A stretch of 64,000 nt of DNA from the NCBI RefSeq assembly GCF_016863295.1, contig NZ_BOOP01000001.1:1-64000 (forward strand), given 5' to 3'. The position numbers and the translations under genes were made by a program. This DNA is from Planotetraspora phitsanulokensis (GTDB taxonomy: Bacteria; Actinomycetota; Actinomycetes; Streptosporangiales; Streptosporangiaceae). The notes beneath the pieces were generated by a model. The model did no database searches and was not told the DNA's origin. It worked only from the letters and a program-made list of their open reading frames with translations. Shown piece after piece: positions 25,933 through 35,459 of this stretch (position 1 is the stretch's first letter; each line of letters starts with the position of its first letter).

Positions 25933-26757
25933 TCAGACCCACTCCCATCGGATCCCGCGGGCGCCCGGACGGGCGTCCGCGTCGATGAGATGGACCGTGC
26001 CGTACGCGTCGACGTGCAACTCGCCCGCGTCCCCCGGCTCCGCCCACGGGTCGGGGGACCAGGTGTGGAAGCAGCGGACCGGCAGCGCCGGGCCCTCGAA
26101 CCGGACCTGCACGACGTGCTGCTGCACGGGGACGTGCAGGAGACGCACATGATGGTCCGCGTCGAGCGCGCCACCGGAGAATCCGGTCGAGTACTCGAGG
26201 ACCCTCGTCTCCCCGGCGGCCAGCGGCCGATCGAAGATCAGTTCGTCGAGCGTGCGCGTCCCCGTCTCGTCCGGGCCGCTGCGCCCCGGCCGGCAGCAGT
26301 CGGTCCGGAGCAGCCGGATGCCCGGCGGATGCGCGATGACGCAACGGTCGGTGCCCGGCGCCGTCGCCCGCAGGACGATCCGGGCGCGGGCCAGCCGCCG
26401 CTTCCGGTCCGCGCCCACGACCACCTGCTCGTGCTGGCTGAGGACCGTGATCAGGCCGGGTGACGGGTCCGTACGGCGACCGCGCGGCCGGGGCGGTCCC
26501 AGCAGGCCGATCAGCGAGTACGGCGGGAGCGCCAGGATGGCCTCGAGCTCGCGCAGAGCGACGAGGGAGGCGGCGCGCTCGGGCCGCGACCGGCCCCGCT
26601 GCCAGTAGCTCAGGCTCGACAGGCTGATGCGCACGCCCCGCTCGCGCAGCCGGGCGTGGATGCGGTCGAGGCTCAGCCCCCGCGTCCGGATCGCCACCCG
26701 CAGGGCCTGCTCGAAGGGCCCGGACCGGAGGACCTCCACGAGCTCACGATCGGACAC
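25933..26757 (-). CDS. HTH (XRE-like) regulator with an uncharacterised C-terminal domain
   Basis: 274 aa. Residues 15-85 look like a helix-turn-helix (FEQALRVAIRTRGLSLDRIHARLRERGVRISLSSLSYWQRG), similar to XRE-type DNA-binding domains in actinomycetes. The remainder (about 100-274) is predicted beta-rich (VLRATAPGTDRCVIAHPPGIRLL... GELHVDAYGTVHLIDADA) and has no family I can name. It is divergent from dgt and convergent with the carboxypeptidase gene. A role in regulating secreted or developmental functions is only a guess. Confidence 0.75.
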   Translation of the reverse strand: MSDRELVEVLRSGPFEQALRVAIRTRGLSLDRIHARLRERGVRISLSSLSYWQRGRSRPERAASLVALRELEAILALPPYSLIGLLGPPRPRGRRTDPSPGLITVLSQHEQVVVGADRKRRLARARIVLRATAPGTDRCVIAHPPGIRLLRTDCCRPGRSGPDETGTRTLDELIFDRPLAAGETRVLEYSTGFSGGALDADHHVRLLHVPVQQHVVQVRFEGPALPVRCFHTWSPDPWAEPGDAGELHVDAYGTVHLIDADARPGARGIRWEWV

Positions 26758-27033
26758 CGAAGCTCCTTGTCAGGCGTGACGAATCCCCGACCCATTCCCC
26801 GAGCTCCACTCATGGTGCTTGACCCGGGCAAAGTCATCAATGTCGAAATCCCTGTCGATCGACGCGCCTTCGCGGGTGGGCCCGACCTGAGTGCCCCGCA
26901 GTGTTCTCAGGCCGTTCGTCGTGAGGTGGGGATTCGCCGGGTACGGTTCTCTCCCCGCCTCCGGAGCAGGCGGAGCGCGGGAACAGTGTGGGAACGCTGT
27001 GGAACAGAGTGGAAACAGGGGAAAGGAGGGCGG

Positions 27034-28329
27034 ATGACCCGCTACGACGAGCACGACCAGGCGCGCTGGGTGCCCGAGCCGCCGGGCAATCCCGAGCGGA
27101 GCGCGTTCGAGCGGGACAGGGCGCGGGTGCTGCACAGCGCGTCGCTGCGCCGCCTCGCGGCCAAGACCCAGGTCGTGACCCCGACCGACTCCGCCAGCAT
27201 GCACAGCCCGCGCACCCGGCTCACCCACTCCCTCGAGTGCGCCCAGATCGGCCGCGAGATGGGCAAGGCCCTCGGCCGCGACCCCGATCTCGTGGAGACG
27301 GCCTGCCTGGCGCACGACCTCGGCCACCCGCCCTTCGGGCACAACGGCGAGATGGCGCTCGACCGCATGGCGGCCAAGTGCGGCGGCTTCCAGGGCAACG
27401 CGCAGAACCTGCGCCTGCTCACCCGCCTGGAGGCCAAGGTCGTGACGGAGGACGGCCGCAGCGCCGGGCTCAACCTGACCCGCGCGACGCTCGACGCGGT
27501 GTGCAAGTACCCCTGGACCAGCCACGCCTTCCAGGCCCCCGGCGTGCCCCACGCCCGCGAGGGCCGGCCGTACTGCGTCTATCCCGACGACCTCCCGGTG
27601 TTCCAGTGGATCCGGGAGGGCGCCCCCGCGGGCTCGGTCAGCTTCGAAGCGCAGATCATGGACTGGGCCGACGACGTCGCGTACTCCGTCCACGACCTGG
27701 AGGACGCCCTCACCTCCGGCCACGTCACCCTCGACGCGCTGCGCGACCCCGGGGAGCGGGCGGCGGTCTGCCGCCTGACGCGCGACTGGTACGTGCCCGA
27801 CGCCGACCTGAACGAACTCGCCGAGATCTTCACCCGGCTGGTCGCCGACCCGCTCTGGCCGGGCCGGTTCGACGCCGGCCTGGTCGACCTCGCCGGGCTC
27901 AAGCGCCTCACCAGCGGGCTGATCGGGCGCTTCTGCACGTCCGCGCAGGACGCCACCCGGGACGTGTACGGCTCCGCCGCCGTCCGCGGGACGCGGGCCG
28001 GGGGAGAGCCGGCGGGTCGTCACACGATGGACCTCGTCGTGCCCGCGGCGACCCGGCTGGAGTGCGCGCTCCTCAAGGGGGTGACGGCCACGTACGTGAT
28101 GTCCAGGGAGGACCACCACGCCACCCAGGCCAGGCAGCGCGAACTGATCGCGGAGCTCGGGTCGCTGATCATGCTGGGCGCTCCCGGGACGCTCGAGCCC
28201 GCCCTGCGCCCCCGGTTCGAGGAGGCCGCCGACGACGCGGGGCGCCTGCGCGCGGTCGTCGACCAGATCGCCTCGTTGACCGACGCCTCGGCCCCGGCCT
28301 GGCACCGGCGGCTGTCCGCCCGCGCGTGA
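27034..28329 (+). CDS. dgt: Deoxyguanosinetriphosphate triphosphohydrolase-like protein
   Basis: 431-aa HD-domain dNTP triphosphohydrolase, releasing triphosphate from dGTP or other dNTPs. The ATG at 27034 has a strong AAAGGAGGG; the in-frame extension to 26656 is not conserved. Metal ligands of the HD fold are His65 (TRLTHSLECAQIGREMG), His94-Asp95 (CLAHDLGHPPFGHNGE) with His98 and His103, and an Asp in MDWADDVAYSVHDLED. The actinobacterial order dgt upstream of dnaG (here with two genes between) is common. The last 50 bases of the gene are duplicated immediately downstream (see repeat). Confidence 0.94.
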   Translation: MTRYDEHDQARWVPEPPGNPERSAFERDRARVLHSASLRRLAAKTQVVTPTDSASMHSPRTRLTHSLECAQIGREMGKALGRDPDLVETACLAHDLGHPPFGHNGEMALDRMAAKCGGFQGNAQNLRLLTRLEAKVVTEDGRSAGLNLTRATLDAVCKYPWTSHAFQAPGVPHAREGRPYCVYPDDLPVFQWIREGAPAGSVSFEAQIMDWADDVAYSVHDLEDALTSGHVTLDALRDPGERAAVCRLTRDWYVPDADLNELAEIFTRLVADPLWPGRFDAGLVDLAGLKRLTSGLIGRFCTSAQDATRDVYGSAAVRGTRAGGEPAGRHTMDLVVPAATRLECALLKGVTATYVMSREDHHATQARQRELIAELGSLIMLGAPGTLEPALRPRFEEAADDAGRLRAVVDQIASLTDASAPAWHRRLSARA

Positions 28330-28379
28330 CCGACGCCTCTGTCCCGGCCTGGCACCGGCGGCTGTCCACCCGCATGTGA
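28280..28379 (+). repeat. 50-bp tandem duplication of the dgt 3' end, followed by GC-rich repeats
   Basis: The last 47 coding bases plus stop of dgt (about 28281-28330) are repeated at 28331-28380 with five mismatches. The second copy is in another frame and therefore non-coding. Shorter repeats follow: ctgatcgggcctgtc at 28397-28411 and 28417-28431, then gggcctgtcc at 28423-28432 and 28433-28442. Confidence 0.88.
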
Positions 28380-28562
28380 CCGCGGCCCGATCGCGCCTGA
28401 TCGGGCCTGTCGGGGTCTGATCGGGCCTGTCCGGGCCTGTCCGGGCCGGTCTGTGCCGCCTCGGTCGTCTGGGGGAAGCGCCGTGGGCATCCGACCGCCT
28501 GAGATAGCTTCGACGGCGTGTGGCCTGTGGCAGGCGGCACGAGGAGAGGTCAAGGAGGAACC

Positions 28563-29819
28563 ATGCCCACCTTTGTGATCATCGGCGCCGGGCTGGCCGG
28601 GGCGAAGGCGGCTGAGACCCTTCGCGCCGAGGGGTTCACCGGGGACATCGTGCTCGTGGGAAGCGAGCGGGAGCGCCCGTACGAGCGTCCGCCGCTCTCC
28701 AAGGGCTATCTCCAGGGATCGACGGACCTGGCCAAGGTCTACGTCCACGAGCCTGAGTGGTACGACGTCCAGGGCGTCGACCTGCGGCTGGGGACCACGG
28801 CCACGAGCATCGACCCGAAGGCGCGCACGGTCACCCTGACCACGGGGGACGGGCGGGACGTCGTCGCGGCACAGCCGTACGACAAGCTGCTGATCGCGAC
28901 CGGCGCGAGGCCGAGGACGCTCGGCGTGGAGGGCGCCGACCTCGACGGCGTGCACTACCTCAGGACCGTCGCCGACAGTCAGGCGCTGCGCACCGCGTTC
29001 GCGCGCGGGGGCGACGTGGTGATCGTCGGTGCGGGGTGGATCGGCCTGGAGACAGCGGCCGCCGCCCGGCAGGCGGGATGCGCGGTCACGGTCGTCGAGC
29101 CGGATTCCACCCCGCTCCACCGGACCTTCGGCCCGTCTGTCGGCGAGATCTTCGCCGCGCTGCACCGGACGCGAGGCGTCGAGTTCCGGCTGGGCGCCTC
29201 GGTCCAGGCGCTGCGCGGCACGTCAGGCCTCCAGGAGGTGGTCACCTCGGAGGGCGAGGTGCTGGCCGCGACCGACGTCGTCGTCGGCATCGGCGCCGCG
29301 CCCAACGTCGAGATCGGCAGGACCGCCGGGCTGGAGATCGCGGACGGGATCGTCGTCGACGCGTCGCTGCGCACCTCCGATCCGGACATCTACGCGGCCG
29401 GCGACGTGGCTGAGGCGGTCAACCCCCTGCTCGGGCGCCGGATCCGGGTGGAGCACTGGGCCAACGCGCTCAACGGAGGCCCGGCCGCGGCCCGTTCGAT
29501 GCTGGGACAGGACGTCGTCTACGACCGCGTGCCGTACTTCTACACCGACCAGTTCGATCTCGGCATGGAGTTCTCCGGGGACGTCACCGGCCATGACCAG
29601 GTCGTGTACCGCGGCGACCCGGCGATCCACACGGGGGTCGCGCCCGAGTTCCTGGCCTTCTGGGTCAAGGAGGGCTGCGTGCTCGCCGGGATGAACGTCA
29701 ACGTGTGGGACGTCACCCAGGAGATCCAGTCGCTCGTGCGGGCGGGACAGGAGGGCAGGGCCGTGGATCTCGGACGGCTCGCCGACCCCGAGGTCCCCCT
29801 CGGCGACCTGCTCGCCTGA
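28563..29819 (+). CDS. FAD-dependent ferredoxin/rubredoxin-type reductase
   Basis: 418-aa pyridine-nucleotide-disulphide oxidoreductase. The ATG at 28563 has an ideal AAGGAGGAA. FAD-binding GAGLAG (residues about 8-13), NAD(P)H-binding GAGWIGLETAAAARQAG, and the second FAD motif TSDPDIYAAGDVAEA are clear. The C-terminal reductase domain (RVEHWANALNGGPAAARSMLG...) is of the type found with Rieske oxygenases and P450 systems. No oxygenase or ferredoxin is adjacent, so the electron acceptor is unknown. It is convergent with the peptidase-like gene at 29832. Confidence 0.92.
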   Translation: MPTFVIIGAGLAGAKAAETLRAEGFTGDIVLVGSERERPYERPPLSKGYLQGSTDLAKVYVHEPEWYDVQGVDLRLGTTATSIDPKARTVTLTTGDGRDVVAAQPYDKLLIATGARPRTLGVEGADLDGVHYLRTVADSQALRTAFARGGDVVIVGAGWIGLETAAAARQAGCAVTVVEPDSTPLHRTFGPSVGEIFAALHRTRGVEFRLGASVQALRGTSGLQEVVTSEGEVLAATDVVVGIGAAPNVEIGRTAGLEIADGIVVDASLRTSDPDIYAAGDVAEAVNPLLGRRIRVEHWANALNGGPAAARSMLGQDVVYDRVPYFYTDQFDLGMEFSGDVTGHDQVVYRGDPAIHTGVAPEFLAFWVKEGCVLAGMNVNVWDVTQEIQSLVRAGQEGRAVDLGRLADPEVPLGDLLA

Positions 29820-29831
29820 CCTGCCCGTGAT

Positions 29832-30677
29832 CTAGGCGGCCGCGCCGTCGGCCGGCGGGCTCTGCGTGCTCTGCGGATCGGTCTTCTGCACCGGCCTGGG
29901 CACGCAGAGCACCGTGCACTTGGGGAGCGCGCCGACCCGCTTGCGCACGTTGATCACGGTCTGCTTGGGCGACAGCGTGCGGTTCCCGCTACGCCACGCG
30001 TCCAGGAAGGTCCACGGCTCGACCATGCCCCGGCGGATCCACCAGTACTTGGGGTCGGTCGGCCACGAGATGCCGAAGTAGAGGTTGGCCGCCGTGTCGA
30101 GCGCGTTGCCGGAGTTGCCGATCGACCCCAGCCGCTGCCCGGCCCTGACCTTGGCGCCCGGCTTCAGGCCCGGTGTGACGGAGTAGAGGTGGCCGCCCAG
30201 GTAGAGCACGCCGTCCTTGCCGAGGATCGTCACGAAGCGGCCTTCCCGGTCCGCGCCGACGTCCGTGTCCGGCTTCCACGTGCTCTCGGTGTTCACCTCG
30301 CGCACGACGCCGTCGACCGGCGCGACGAAGGCGCATCCCTTGCCCGCCCAGATCGTGCTCTTGGGCAGGCCGGCCAGCAGTTTGCGCGTATAGGTCGTCC
30401 GGCATCCCTTGACCGGGAACACGTAGGTGAAAGGCGACACCTTGGGCGGCAGGACCCGTACCGGGTCGCTCCCGGCGGGCTTCCCGTTCGCCGGCCGGGC
30501 GGTGGCGGCGGCTCCCGAGGGCGTGCCGGCCGCGGACGTGCCGCCTGTGGATGTGGATGTGGATGTGGCCGACGACGACGGTCGCGCCGCGGTCGCGGCG
30601 GCGTCTCCGGACGGCCCGCTGCAGGCGGCCGCAAGACATCCGGCACCCGCGAGGAGGGCCAATTTCCCCGATCGCAT
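29832..30677 (-). CDS. Degenerate LytM/M23-like lipoprotein
   Basis: 281 aa from the ATG at 30677 with AGGTGGAG upstream. The N-terminus is a lipoprotein-like signal (LALLAGAGCLAAACSG), followed by a Ser/Thr/Ala-rich linker and then an M23-like beta domain: APVDGVVREVN, YLGGHLYSV, GLKPGAKVRAGQRLGSIGNSGNA. The usual zinc ligands are not all there: the HxxxD segment is missing and the LHFEI-type HxH is LYFGIS. It is therefore probably a non-catalytic LytM-type binding or activating protein of the cell envelope. It is divergent from dnaG. Confidence 0.82.
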   Translation of the reverse strand: MRSGKLALLAGAGCLAAACSGPSGDAAATAARPSSSATSTSTSTGGTSAAGTPSGAAATARPANGKPAGSDPVRVLPPKVSPFTYVFPVKGCRTTYTRKLLAGLPKSTIWAGKGCAFVAPVDGVVREVNTESTWKPDTDVGADREGRFVTILGKDGVLYLGGHLYSVTPGLKPGAKVRAGQRLGSIGNSGNALDTAANLYFGISWPTDPKYWWIRRGMVEPWTFLDAWRSGNRTLSPKQTVINVRKRVGALPKCTVLCVPRPVQKTDPQSTQSPPADGAAA

Positions 30678-30866
30678 GATCTCCACCTGGTTGACCTTAC
30701 TGAACTTCTCCTTTGTAACGGACCGCCGCATTCGTCACGACCTGTTCGTTGAAGTCGCCCGGCCCCGCCGTCCGGGGCGGCCGTACGGCGCCGCCGCCAT
30801 ACCGGCCGGATCCCGTCTGGGCGGGGGGAGCCCACCGCACCGCCGACAGGCCCTAAAATCGCCAGA

Positions 30867-32735
30867 GTGGCAGGGCGGATCAGTGACGAGGACATCGCGG
30901 TCGTTCGCGAACGATCACCGATCGCCGATGTGGTCGGTGAGCACATCCAGCTGCGCAACGCCGGTGGCGGCAATCTGAAGGGCCTGTGCCCCTTCCACGA
31001 CGAGAAATCGCCCTCGTTCAACGTCACGCCCGCCCGCGGCTACTACTACTGCTTCGGCTGCGCCGAGGGCGGCGACGTGATCACGTTCGTCCGCAAGATC
31101 GAGAACTTGACGTTCACCGAAGCCGTCGAGCGGCTCGCACAGCGGGCCGGGATCCAGCTCCGCTACGAGCAGGGCGGATACGTGCCCGGCCGCGAGCAGG
31201 GAGAGCGGGTCCGCCTCATCGAGGCGCACCGGGCGGCCGCCGAGTTCTACGCCGAGCGTCTGGCCACGCCGGACGCCGCGCCGGGACGGCGGTTCCTGTC
31301 CGAGCGCGGCTTCGAGCGCGTCGACGCGGAGCGGTTCGGCGTCGGCTACGCGCCCGCCGAATGGGAGGCGCTGTCGCGGCACCTCATGGGCCGCGGGTTC
31401 ACCGCACAGGAACTGATCCGGGGCGGCATCGCCCGGGAGGGCCGCAGGGGGCCGATCGACCGGTTCCGCGGCCGCCTCGTCTGGCCCATCAGGGACATCA
31501 CCGGCGACGTCATCGGCTTCGGAGCGCGCAAGCTGCTCGAGTCCGACGACGGCCCGAAGTACCTGAACACCCCCGAGAGCCCGATCTATCACAAGAGCTC
31601 CGTCCTGTACGGCGTCGACCTGGCCAAGCGGGAGATCGCCAAGCGGTCCCAGGCGGTCATCGTCGAGGGTTACACCGACGTGATGGCCTGCCACCTCGCC
31701 GGGGTGCCGACGGCGGTCGCCACCTGCGGCACGTCGTTCGGCGAGGAGCACATCAAGGTCCTGCGCCGGCTCCTGCTCGACCAGGCGGAGTTCCGCGGTG
31801 AGGTGATCTTCACCTTCGACGGCGACTCCGCCGGGCAGAAGGCCGCGCTGCGGGCCTTTCAGGACGAGCAGAAGTTCGTCACCCAGACCTTCGTCGCCGT
31901 CCAGCCGGACGGGCTCGACCCCTGCGACCTGAGGGTCAAGCAGGGGGACGCGGCCGTGCGGGACCTGGTGGCCAGCCGGGAGCCGCTGTTCGCCTTCGCC
32001 ATCCGCAGCGTCCTGTCCCGGTACGACCTCAACACCAACGAGGGACGTCTGGGCGCGCTCGACGCCGTCGCCCCCGTCGTGGCGGGCATCAAGGACCCCG
32101 GTCTGCGCAAGACGTACGTCGTCGACCTCGACCGCTGGCTCGGCTTCATGGACGAGGGCTTCGTCATCCGGAGGATCCAGCAGGTCATCGGACGGGACCG
32201 GGGCCCCGGCCAGGCGCGGGCGCCGAAGCAGGAGACGGTCGATCCCGCGGTGCGACTGGAGGCCGAGGTGCTCAAGCTCGCCGTCCAGCGACCGGCGCTG
32301 CTCGGGCCGGAGTTCGACGCGCTCGGCGCGGAGACCTTCACGCTCCCGGAGCACGTCGGCCTGTACGGGATGATCATCGGCGTCGGCGGGACCGTCACGG
32401 GAGGGCCGGGCGGTCGTGAATGGGTCGACCGGCTGCTCGAGCAGGCCGGCTCCGCCGGGGAGACGGGGGAGGCGGGGGCCGACCTCCGGTCGATGACGAC
32501 CCGGTTCGCCGTCGAGGCGCTGCGCGCCGACACCGCCGTCGAGGAGCGGTACGCCGCGGCGATGCTGGCCAAGCTCCACGAGACCGCGGTCGGCCGGGCG
32601 CTGGCCCAGGTCAAGTCACGGTTGCAGCGGCTCAACCCGGTCGAGGAACAGCAGGAATACAAGCGGCTCTTCGGCGAACTGGTGGCTCTCGAACAGCAGC
32701 ATCGCGTGCTCAGAGAACGCGCCGCCGGAGCCTGA
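30867..32735 (+). CDS. dnaG: DNA primase
   Basis: 622-aa primase that makes RNA primers at the replication fork. The zinc-binding domain has Cys41-x2-His44 and Cys62-x2-Cys65. The RNAP core/TOPRIM follows, with VIVEGYTDVMA and FDGDSAGQKAA. The C-terminal helicase-binding domain is present. Start is GTG at 30867. It lies upstream of a principal-type sigma factor gene as in the classic dnaG-rpoD arrangement, without rpsU, separated by 133 bp of AT-rich sequence. Confidence 0.97.
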   Translation: MAGRISDEDIAVVRERSPIADVVGEHIQLRNAGGGNLKGLCPFHDEKSPSFNVTPARGYYYCFGCAEGGDVITFVRKIENLTFTEAVERLAQRAGIQLRYEQGGYVPGREQGERVRLIEAHRAAAEFYAERLATPDAAPGRRFLSERGFERVDAERFGVGYAPAEWEALSRHLMGRGFTAQELIRGGIAREGRRGPIDRFRGRLVWPIRDITGDVIGFGARKLLESDDGPKYLNTPESPIYHKSSVLYGVDLAKREIAKRSQAVIVEGYTDVMACHLAGVPTAVATCGTSFGEEHIKVLRRLLLDQAEFRGEVIFTFDGDSAGQKAALRAFQDEQKFVTQTFVAVQPDGLDPCDLRVKQGDAAVRDLVASREPLFAFAIRSVLSRYDLNTNEGRLGALDAVAPVVAGIKDPGLRKTYVVDLDRWLGFMDEGFVIRRIQQVIGRDRGPGQARAPKQETVDPAVRLEAEVLKLAVQRPALLGPEFDALGAETFTLPEHVGLYGMIIGVGGTVTGGPGGREWVDRLLEQAGSAGETGEAGADLRSMTTRFAVEALRADTAVEERYAAAMLAKLHETAVGRALAQVKSRLQRLNPVEEQQEYKRLFGELVALEQQHRVLRERAAGA

Positions 32736-32868
32736 AGAATTCTCCTTTCCACATCCCGTGACGGTCAAACATTATTTTTGATCTCAATACGGTATTGGAT
32801 TCTGTCTTACCTTCAGTGACAAAAATAGGCCTGCCATTTTCCGGTATCCATATTGCAGACTGTGTTCC
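32736..32868 (+). promoter_or_regulatory. AT-rich leader/promoter region between dnaG and the sigma factor gene
   Basis: 133 bp with clearly lower GC than its surroundings (stretches such as cattatttttgatctcaatac and gacaaaaatagg). It probably holds a separate promoter for the sigma gene. I see no unambiguous -35/-10 pair. No purine-rich ribosome-binding site precedes the GTG at 32869. Confidence 0.5.
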
Positions 32869-34020
32869 GTGGGTGCATCGGTGCTGCCAAGCAGGCCGCC
32901 ATCGGTAGATCAGGTGGCGGAGCTCGTCGCTAAGGGAAGGGAACGCGGAAGCGTCACGATCGACGATGTGGCGTCCGCGCTCGACCGGTCCGAGCTGCCT
33001 GCCGACGCGCTTGAGCGCGTCGTGCGCATGCTCGCTGAGAACGGCGTTGAGGTCCTCGAACCGCAAGGGGATGAGGAGCCCAGCAAGCCCGACGAGGAGG
33101 ACGTTTCCAAACGAGCTCCAACGAGTGACCTGGTCAGGATCTACCTGCGGGAGATCGGCCGCGTTCCGCTGCTGACGGCGGAGGAGGAGGTGGAGCTGGC
33201 CAAGGCCATCGAGGCCGGGCTCTTCGCCGAGGACAAGCTCTGCGAGAACACCGCCCTCCGGCTCGCCCGTCCCGAGTTCGAGGACCTCGTCTGGGAGGGC
33301 GTCAGGGCCAAGCAGCGGCTCATCGAGGCGAACCTCCGGCTGGTGGTCTCGATCGCCAAGCGGTACGTGGGCCGCGGAATGCTCTTTCTAGATCTCATCC
33401 AGGAGGGCAATCTCGGTCTCATCCGGGCGGTTGAGAAATTCGACTACACCAAGGGATATAAGTTCTCGACGTATGCCACGTGGTGGATTCGCCAGGCGAT
33501 CACCAGGGCGATAGCGGACCAGGCGCGCACGATCCGAATTCCGGTCCACATGGTCGAAACGATCAACAAATTGGTCCGGGTGCAGCGCCAGCTCCACCAG
33601 GATCTCGGCCGGGAGCCCGCCCCCGAGGAGATCGCGGCGGAGATGGGCCTGCCCATCGACCGGGTGGTGGAGATCCAGCGGATCGCGCAGGAACCGGTCT
33701 CGCTGCAGTCGCCGATCGGTGAGGAGGACTCCGACCTCGGCGACTTCATCGAGGACGCCGACGCCGTGGTGCCGATCGAGGCGGCGGCGTTCATCATGCT
33801 GCAGGACCAGCTCGACGACATCCTCGCGACGCTGTCCGAACGTGAGCAGCGGATCATCCAGCTCCGGTTCGGCCTGGCCGACGGCCATCCGCGGACGCTG
33901 GAGGAGGTCGGCCGCGAGTTCGGCGTCACGCGGGAGCGGATCCGGCAGATCGAGTCCAAGACGCTGGCCAAGCTGCGCCACCCGACCCGGGCGCAGATGC
34001 TGCGGGACTACCTCGACTGA
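32869..34020 (+). CDS. RNA polymerase sigma factor, principal (sigma-70 group 1/2) type
   Basis: 383-aa sigma factor directing RNA polymerase to vegetative promoters. Region 1.2 starts near [28 protein letters not shown]; region 2 contains [37 protein letters not shown] and [17 protein letters not shown]; regions 3 and 4 end with [13 protein letters not shown] and [19 protein letters not shown]. The N-terminal region 1.1 is short, unlike the long HrdB of Streptomyces, so it may be the principal factor or a close group 2 paralogue. GTG start at 32869, with no clear Shine-Dalgarno. Location next to dnaG supports a housekeeping role. Confidence 0.93.
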   Translation: MGASVLPSRPPSVDQVAELVAKGRERGSVTIDDVASALDRSELPADALERVVRMLAENGVEVLEPQGDEEPSKPDEEDVSKRAPTSDLVRIYLREIGRVPLLTAEEEVELAKAIEAGLFAEDKLCENTALRLARPEFEDLVWEGVRAKQRLIEANLRLVVSIAKRYVGRGMLFLDLIQEGNLGLIRAVEKFDYTKGYKFSTYATWWIRQAITRAIADQARTIRIPVHMVETINKLVRVQRQLHQDLGREPAPEEIAAEMGLPIDRVVEIQRIAQEPVSLQSPIGEEDSDLGDFIEDADAVVPIEAAAFIMLQDQLDDILATLSEREQRIIQLRFGLADGHPRTLEEVGREFGVTRERIRQIESKTLAKLRHPTRAQMLRDYLD

Positions 34021-34110
34021 CCACGTGCGGGGTCTCGCCTGTCTCAGGCGGGGCCCCGCGCCCTCGGTCCTCTTGATCCTCGGCGTGCGGCTGAGTGACC
34101 CTCGCGCGGT

Positions 34111-34170
34111 GCGGCCGCTTGGTTTCCGCGTGTTGCGGCCCCTTGATTTCCGTGGTGCGGCCCCTGGGGC
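34111..34170 (+). repeat. Degenerate 22-24 bp tandem repeats after the sigma gene
   Basis: Units gcggccgcttggtttccgcg (34111-34130), gcggccccttgatttccgtg (34135-34154) and gcggcccctgg (34157-34167) follow one another in the 225-bp gap between the sigma gene and the next CDS. No coding role is visible. Confidence 0.65.
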
Positions 34171-34245
34171 GCGGGCGGATTCGTCCATGGGCCACGCGCC
34201 GGATAGCCTGCCGGTATCAATGGTCGTGCTCAGTGGCGGTGCTCG

Positions 34246-34764
34246 TTGGCTGGTTCGAAGTTGTCCCTTTTCGGCCTGACCGGCGGACGGCTCGGGTCCC
34301 GCCGTCTGCCCTCCGAAGTCCGTACGGCTCTCGCCCTGGAACCCCACGAGCGGGTGATCAGCCACGCGCTGATACCCGAAGGCGACTTCGCGGTGGCCAC
34401 CACGCACGCGCTGCACCTGCCCGGCGGCCGGCGGCTCCCGTGGCACCTCATGGACAAGGCGGTCTGGGACGAGGAGGGCGTCACCGTCACGATGACCGAC
34501 GGCGTCTCTCACCGGATTTCGCTGCCCGAGCCGGGCCTGCTGCCCGAAACGGTCCGTGAGCGCGTCACAGCCTCGATCGTGGCCAGCAGGAGGGTCCAGC
34601 TCGACGCGCGCGGGGGAGTGCGGCTGGTGGCCCGCAGGGTGCCGGGATACGACACGCCGCGATGGGAGTTCATCTTCGATCCGGGGCTCGATCCGAACGA
34701 TCCCGGGCTGCGGGCGCTCGCGGAACAGGCCCTGGAAGAGGTACGGCGGAGCCTCGGGGTCTGA
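34246..34764 (+). CDS. Conserved-looking hypothetical protein
   Basis: About 172 aa. The start is uncertain: TTG at 34246 or TTG at 34261 (LSLFGLTGGRLGSRRLP); no ATG or GTG is in place. Third positions are strongly GC, supporting a real gene. The sequence is beta-rich in the middle (ISHALIPEGDFAVATTHALHLPGGRRLPWHLMDK...), with no signal peptide or membrane segment, and ends in a short helix EQALEEVRRSLGV. It could be a small PH-like or GRAM-like domain. No function is proposed. Confidence 0.7.
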   Translation: MAGSKLSLFGLTGGRLGSRRLPSEVRTALALEPHERVISHALIPEGDFAVATTHALHLPGGRRLPWHLMDKAVWDEEGVTVTMTDGVSHRISLPEPGLLPETVRERVTASIVASRRVQLDARGGVRLVARRVPGYDTPRWEFIFDPGLDPNDPGLRALAEQALEEVRRSLGV

Positions 34765-34827
34765 GGACCACGGGGGCGTCGGCTCCGGGTCTGAGGACCG
34801 CAGGCGCTCGGCTCCGGGTCTGAGAAC
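34757..34827 (+). repeat. About 30-bp tandem repeats overlapping the stop codon
   Basis: gggtctgaggacc at 34757-34769 (containing the TGA of the preceding gene) recurs at 34787-34799 and, as gggtctgagaac, at 34816-34827. The intervening bases (cgtcggctcc, gctcggctcc) also repeat. Period is about 30 bp. Confidence 0.82.
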
Positions 34828-35004
34828 ACGGAGCCGGAGAATCTCCAAGCTTGGGAAGCCGCGGTCCGGGTGGGGCCGCCTGGGCCAGGTCCGGCGGATG
34901 GGCGGCCGGAGAAGCAGATCCACGCGGAGCCGGCCGGGAACGGCCGGGGTCGGGGAGGCGGAAGCCCCCGGCGTGGGCCAGGGGCTTGCGGTGCGGGGGA
35001 TCGC

Positions 35005-35304
35005 TCAGGTGATCCGGTCGGGGTCGTTGCCGGGCCAGCCGGTGGCGACGCCCACCCTCTCGTCCTCCCAAGATCCCTGCTTCTTCAGGAACTTGCCGCT
35101 GAGCTTGTCGCCGGCCAGGTCCTTCGCCTTGCCCGCCACCTTCGAAGCCTGAGCGCCGACCAGGCCCGCCGCCTCCTGGACGCTCGGGCTGTCCGCCACC
35201 CGCTGAGCGGCGCGCTTGATCTGTTCGTAGCGCTCACGCCCGGCTCGGGTTCCCAGGACGTAGCCGATGGCCAGCCCGGCGGCGAACATCGCCTTGTACC
35301 GCAT
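35005..35304 (-). CDS. YtxH-like small membrane-anchored protein
   Basis: 99 aa. The N-terminus MRYKAMFAAGLAIGYVLGTRAGRERYEQIKRAAQRVADSP is the typical YtxH-like pattern: short hydrophobic anchor with GYVLGTRAGRERYEQI followed by a long amphipathic helix. The tail (KAKDLAGDKLSGKFLKKQ...) is charged. Such proteins are abundant in actinobacteria and of unknown function. Probably anchored at the inner membrane with the helix in the cytoplasm. About 155 bp separate it from the tRNA gene. Confidence 0.8.
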   Translation of the reverse strand: MRYKAMFAAGLAIGYVLGTRAGRERYEQIKRAAQRVADSPSVQEAAGLVGAQASKVAGKAKDLAGDKLSGKFLKKQGSWEDERVGVATGWPGNDPDRIT

Positions 35305-35459
35305 CTTCCACCTCCGCGCTCGTGCTCTCCGCCCCTTCTACCCCGGAGTCCTGCATCTATCCAAGCGGAATGGACGTGACAGAGTCCCCCAGGAGTGCGC
35401 TAATCTAGTTCCGCGCCGCAAGACGGGCCCGCAAGGCCCGATCAGGCGGTACAACGCAA

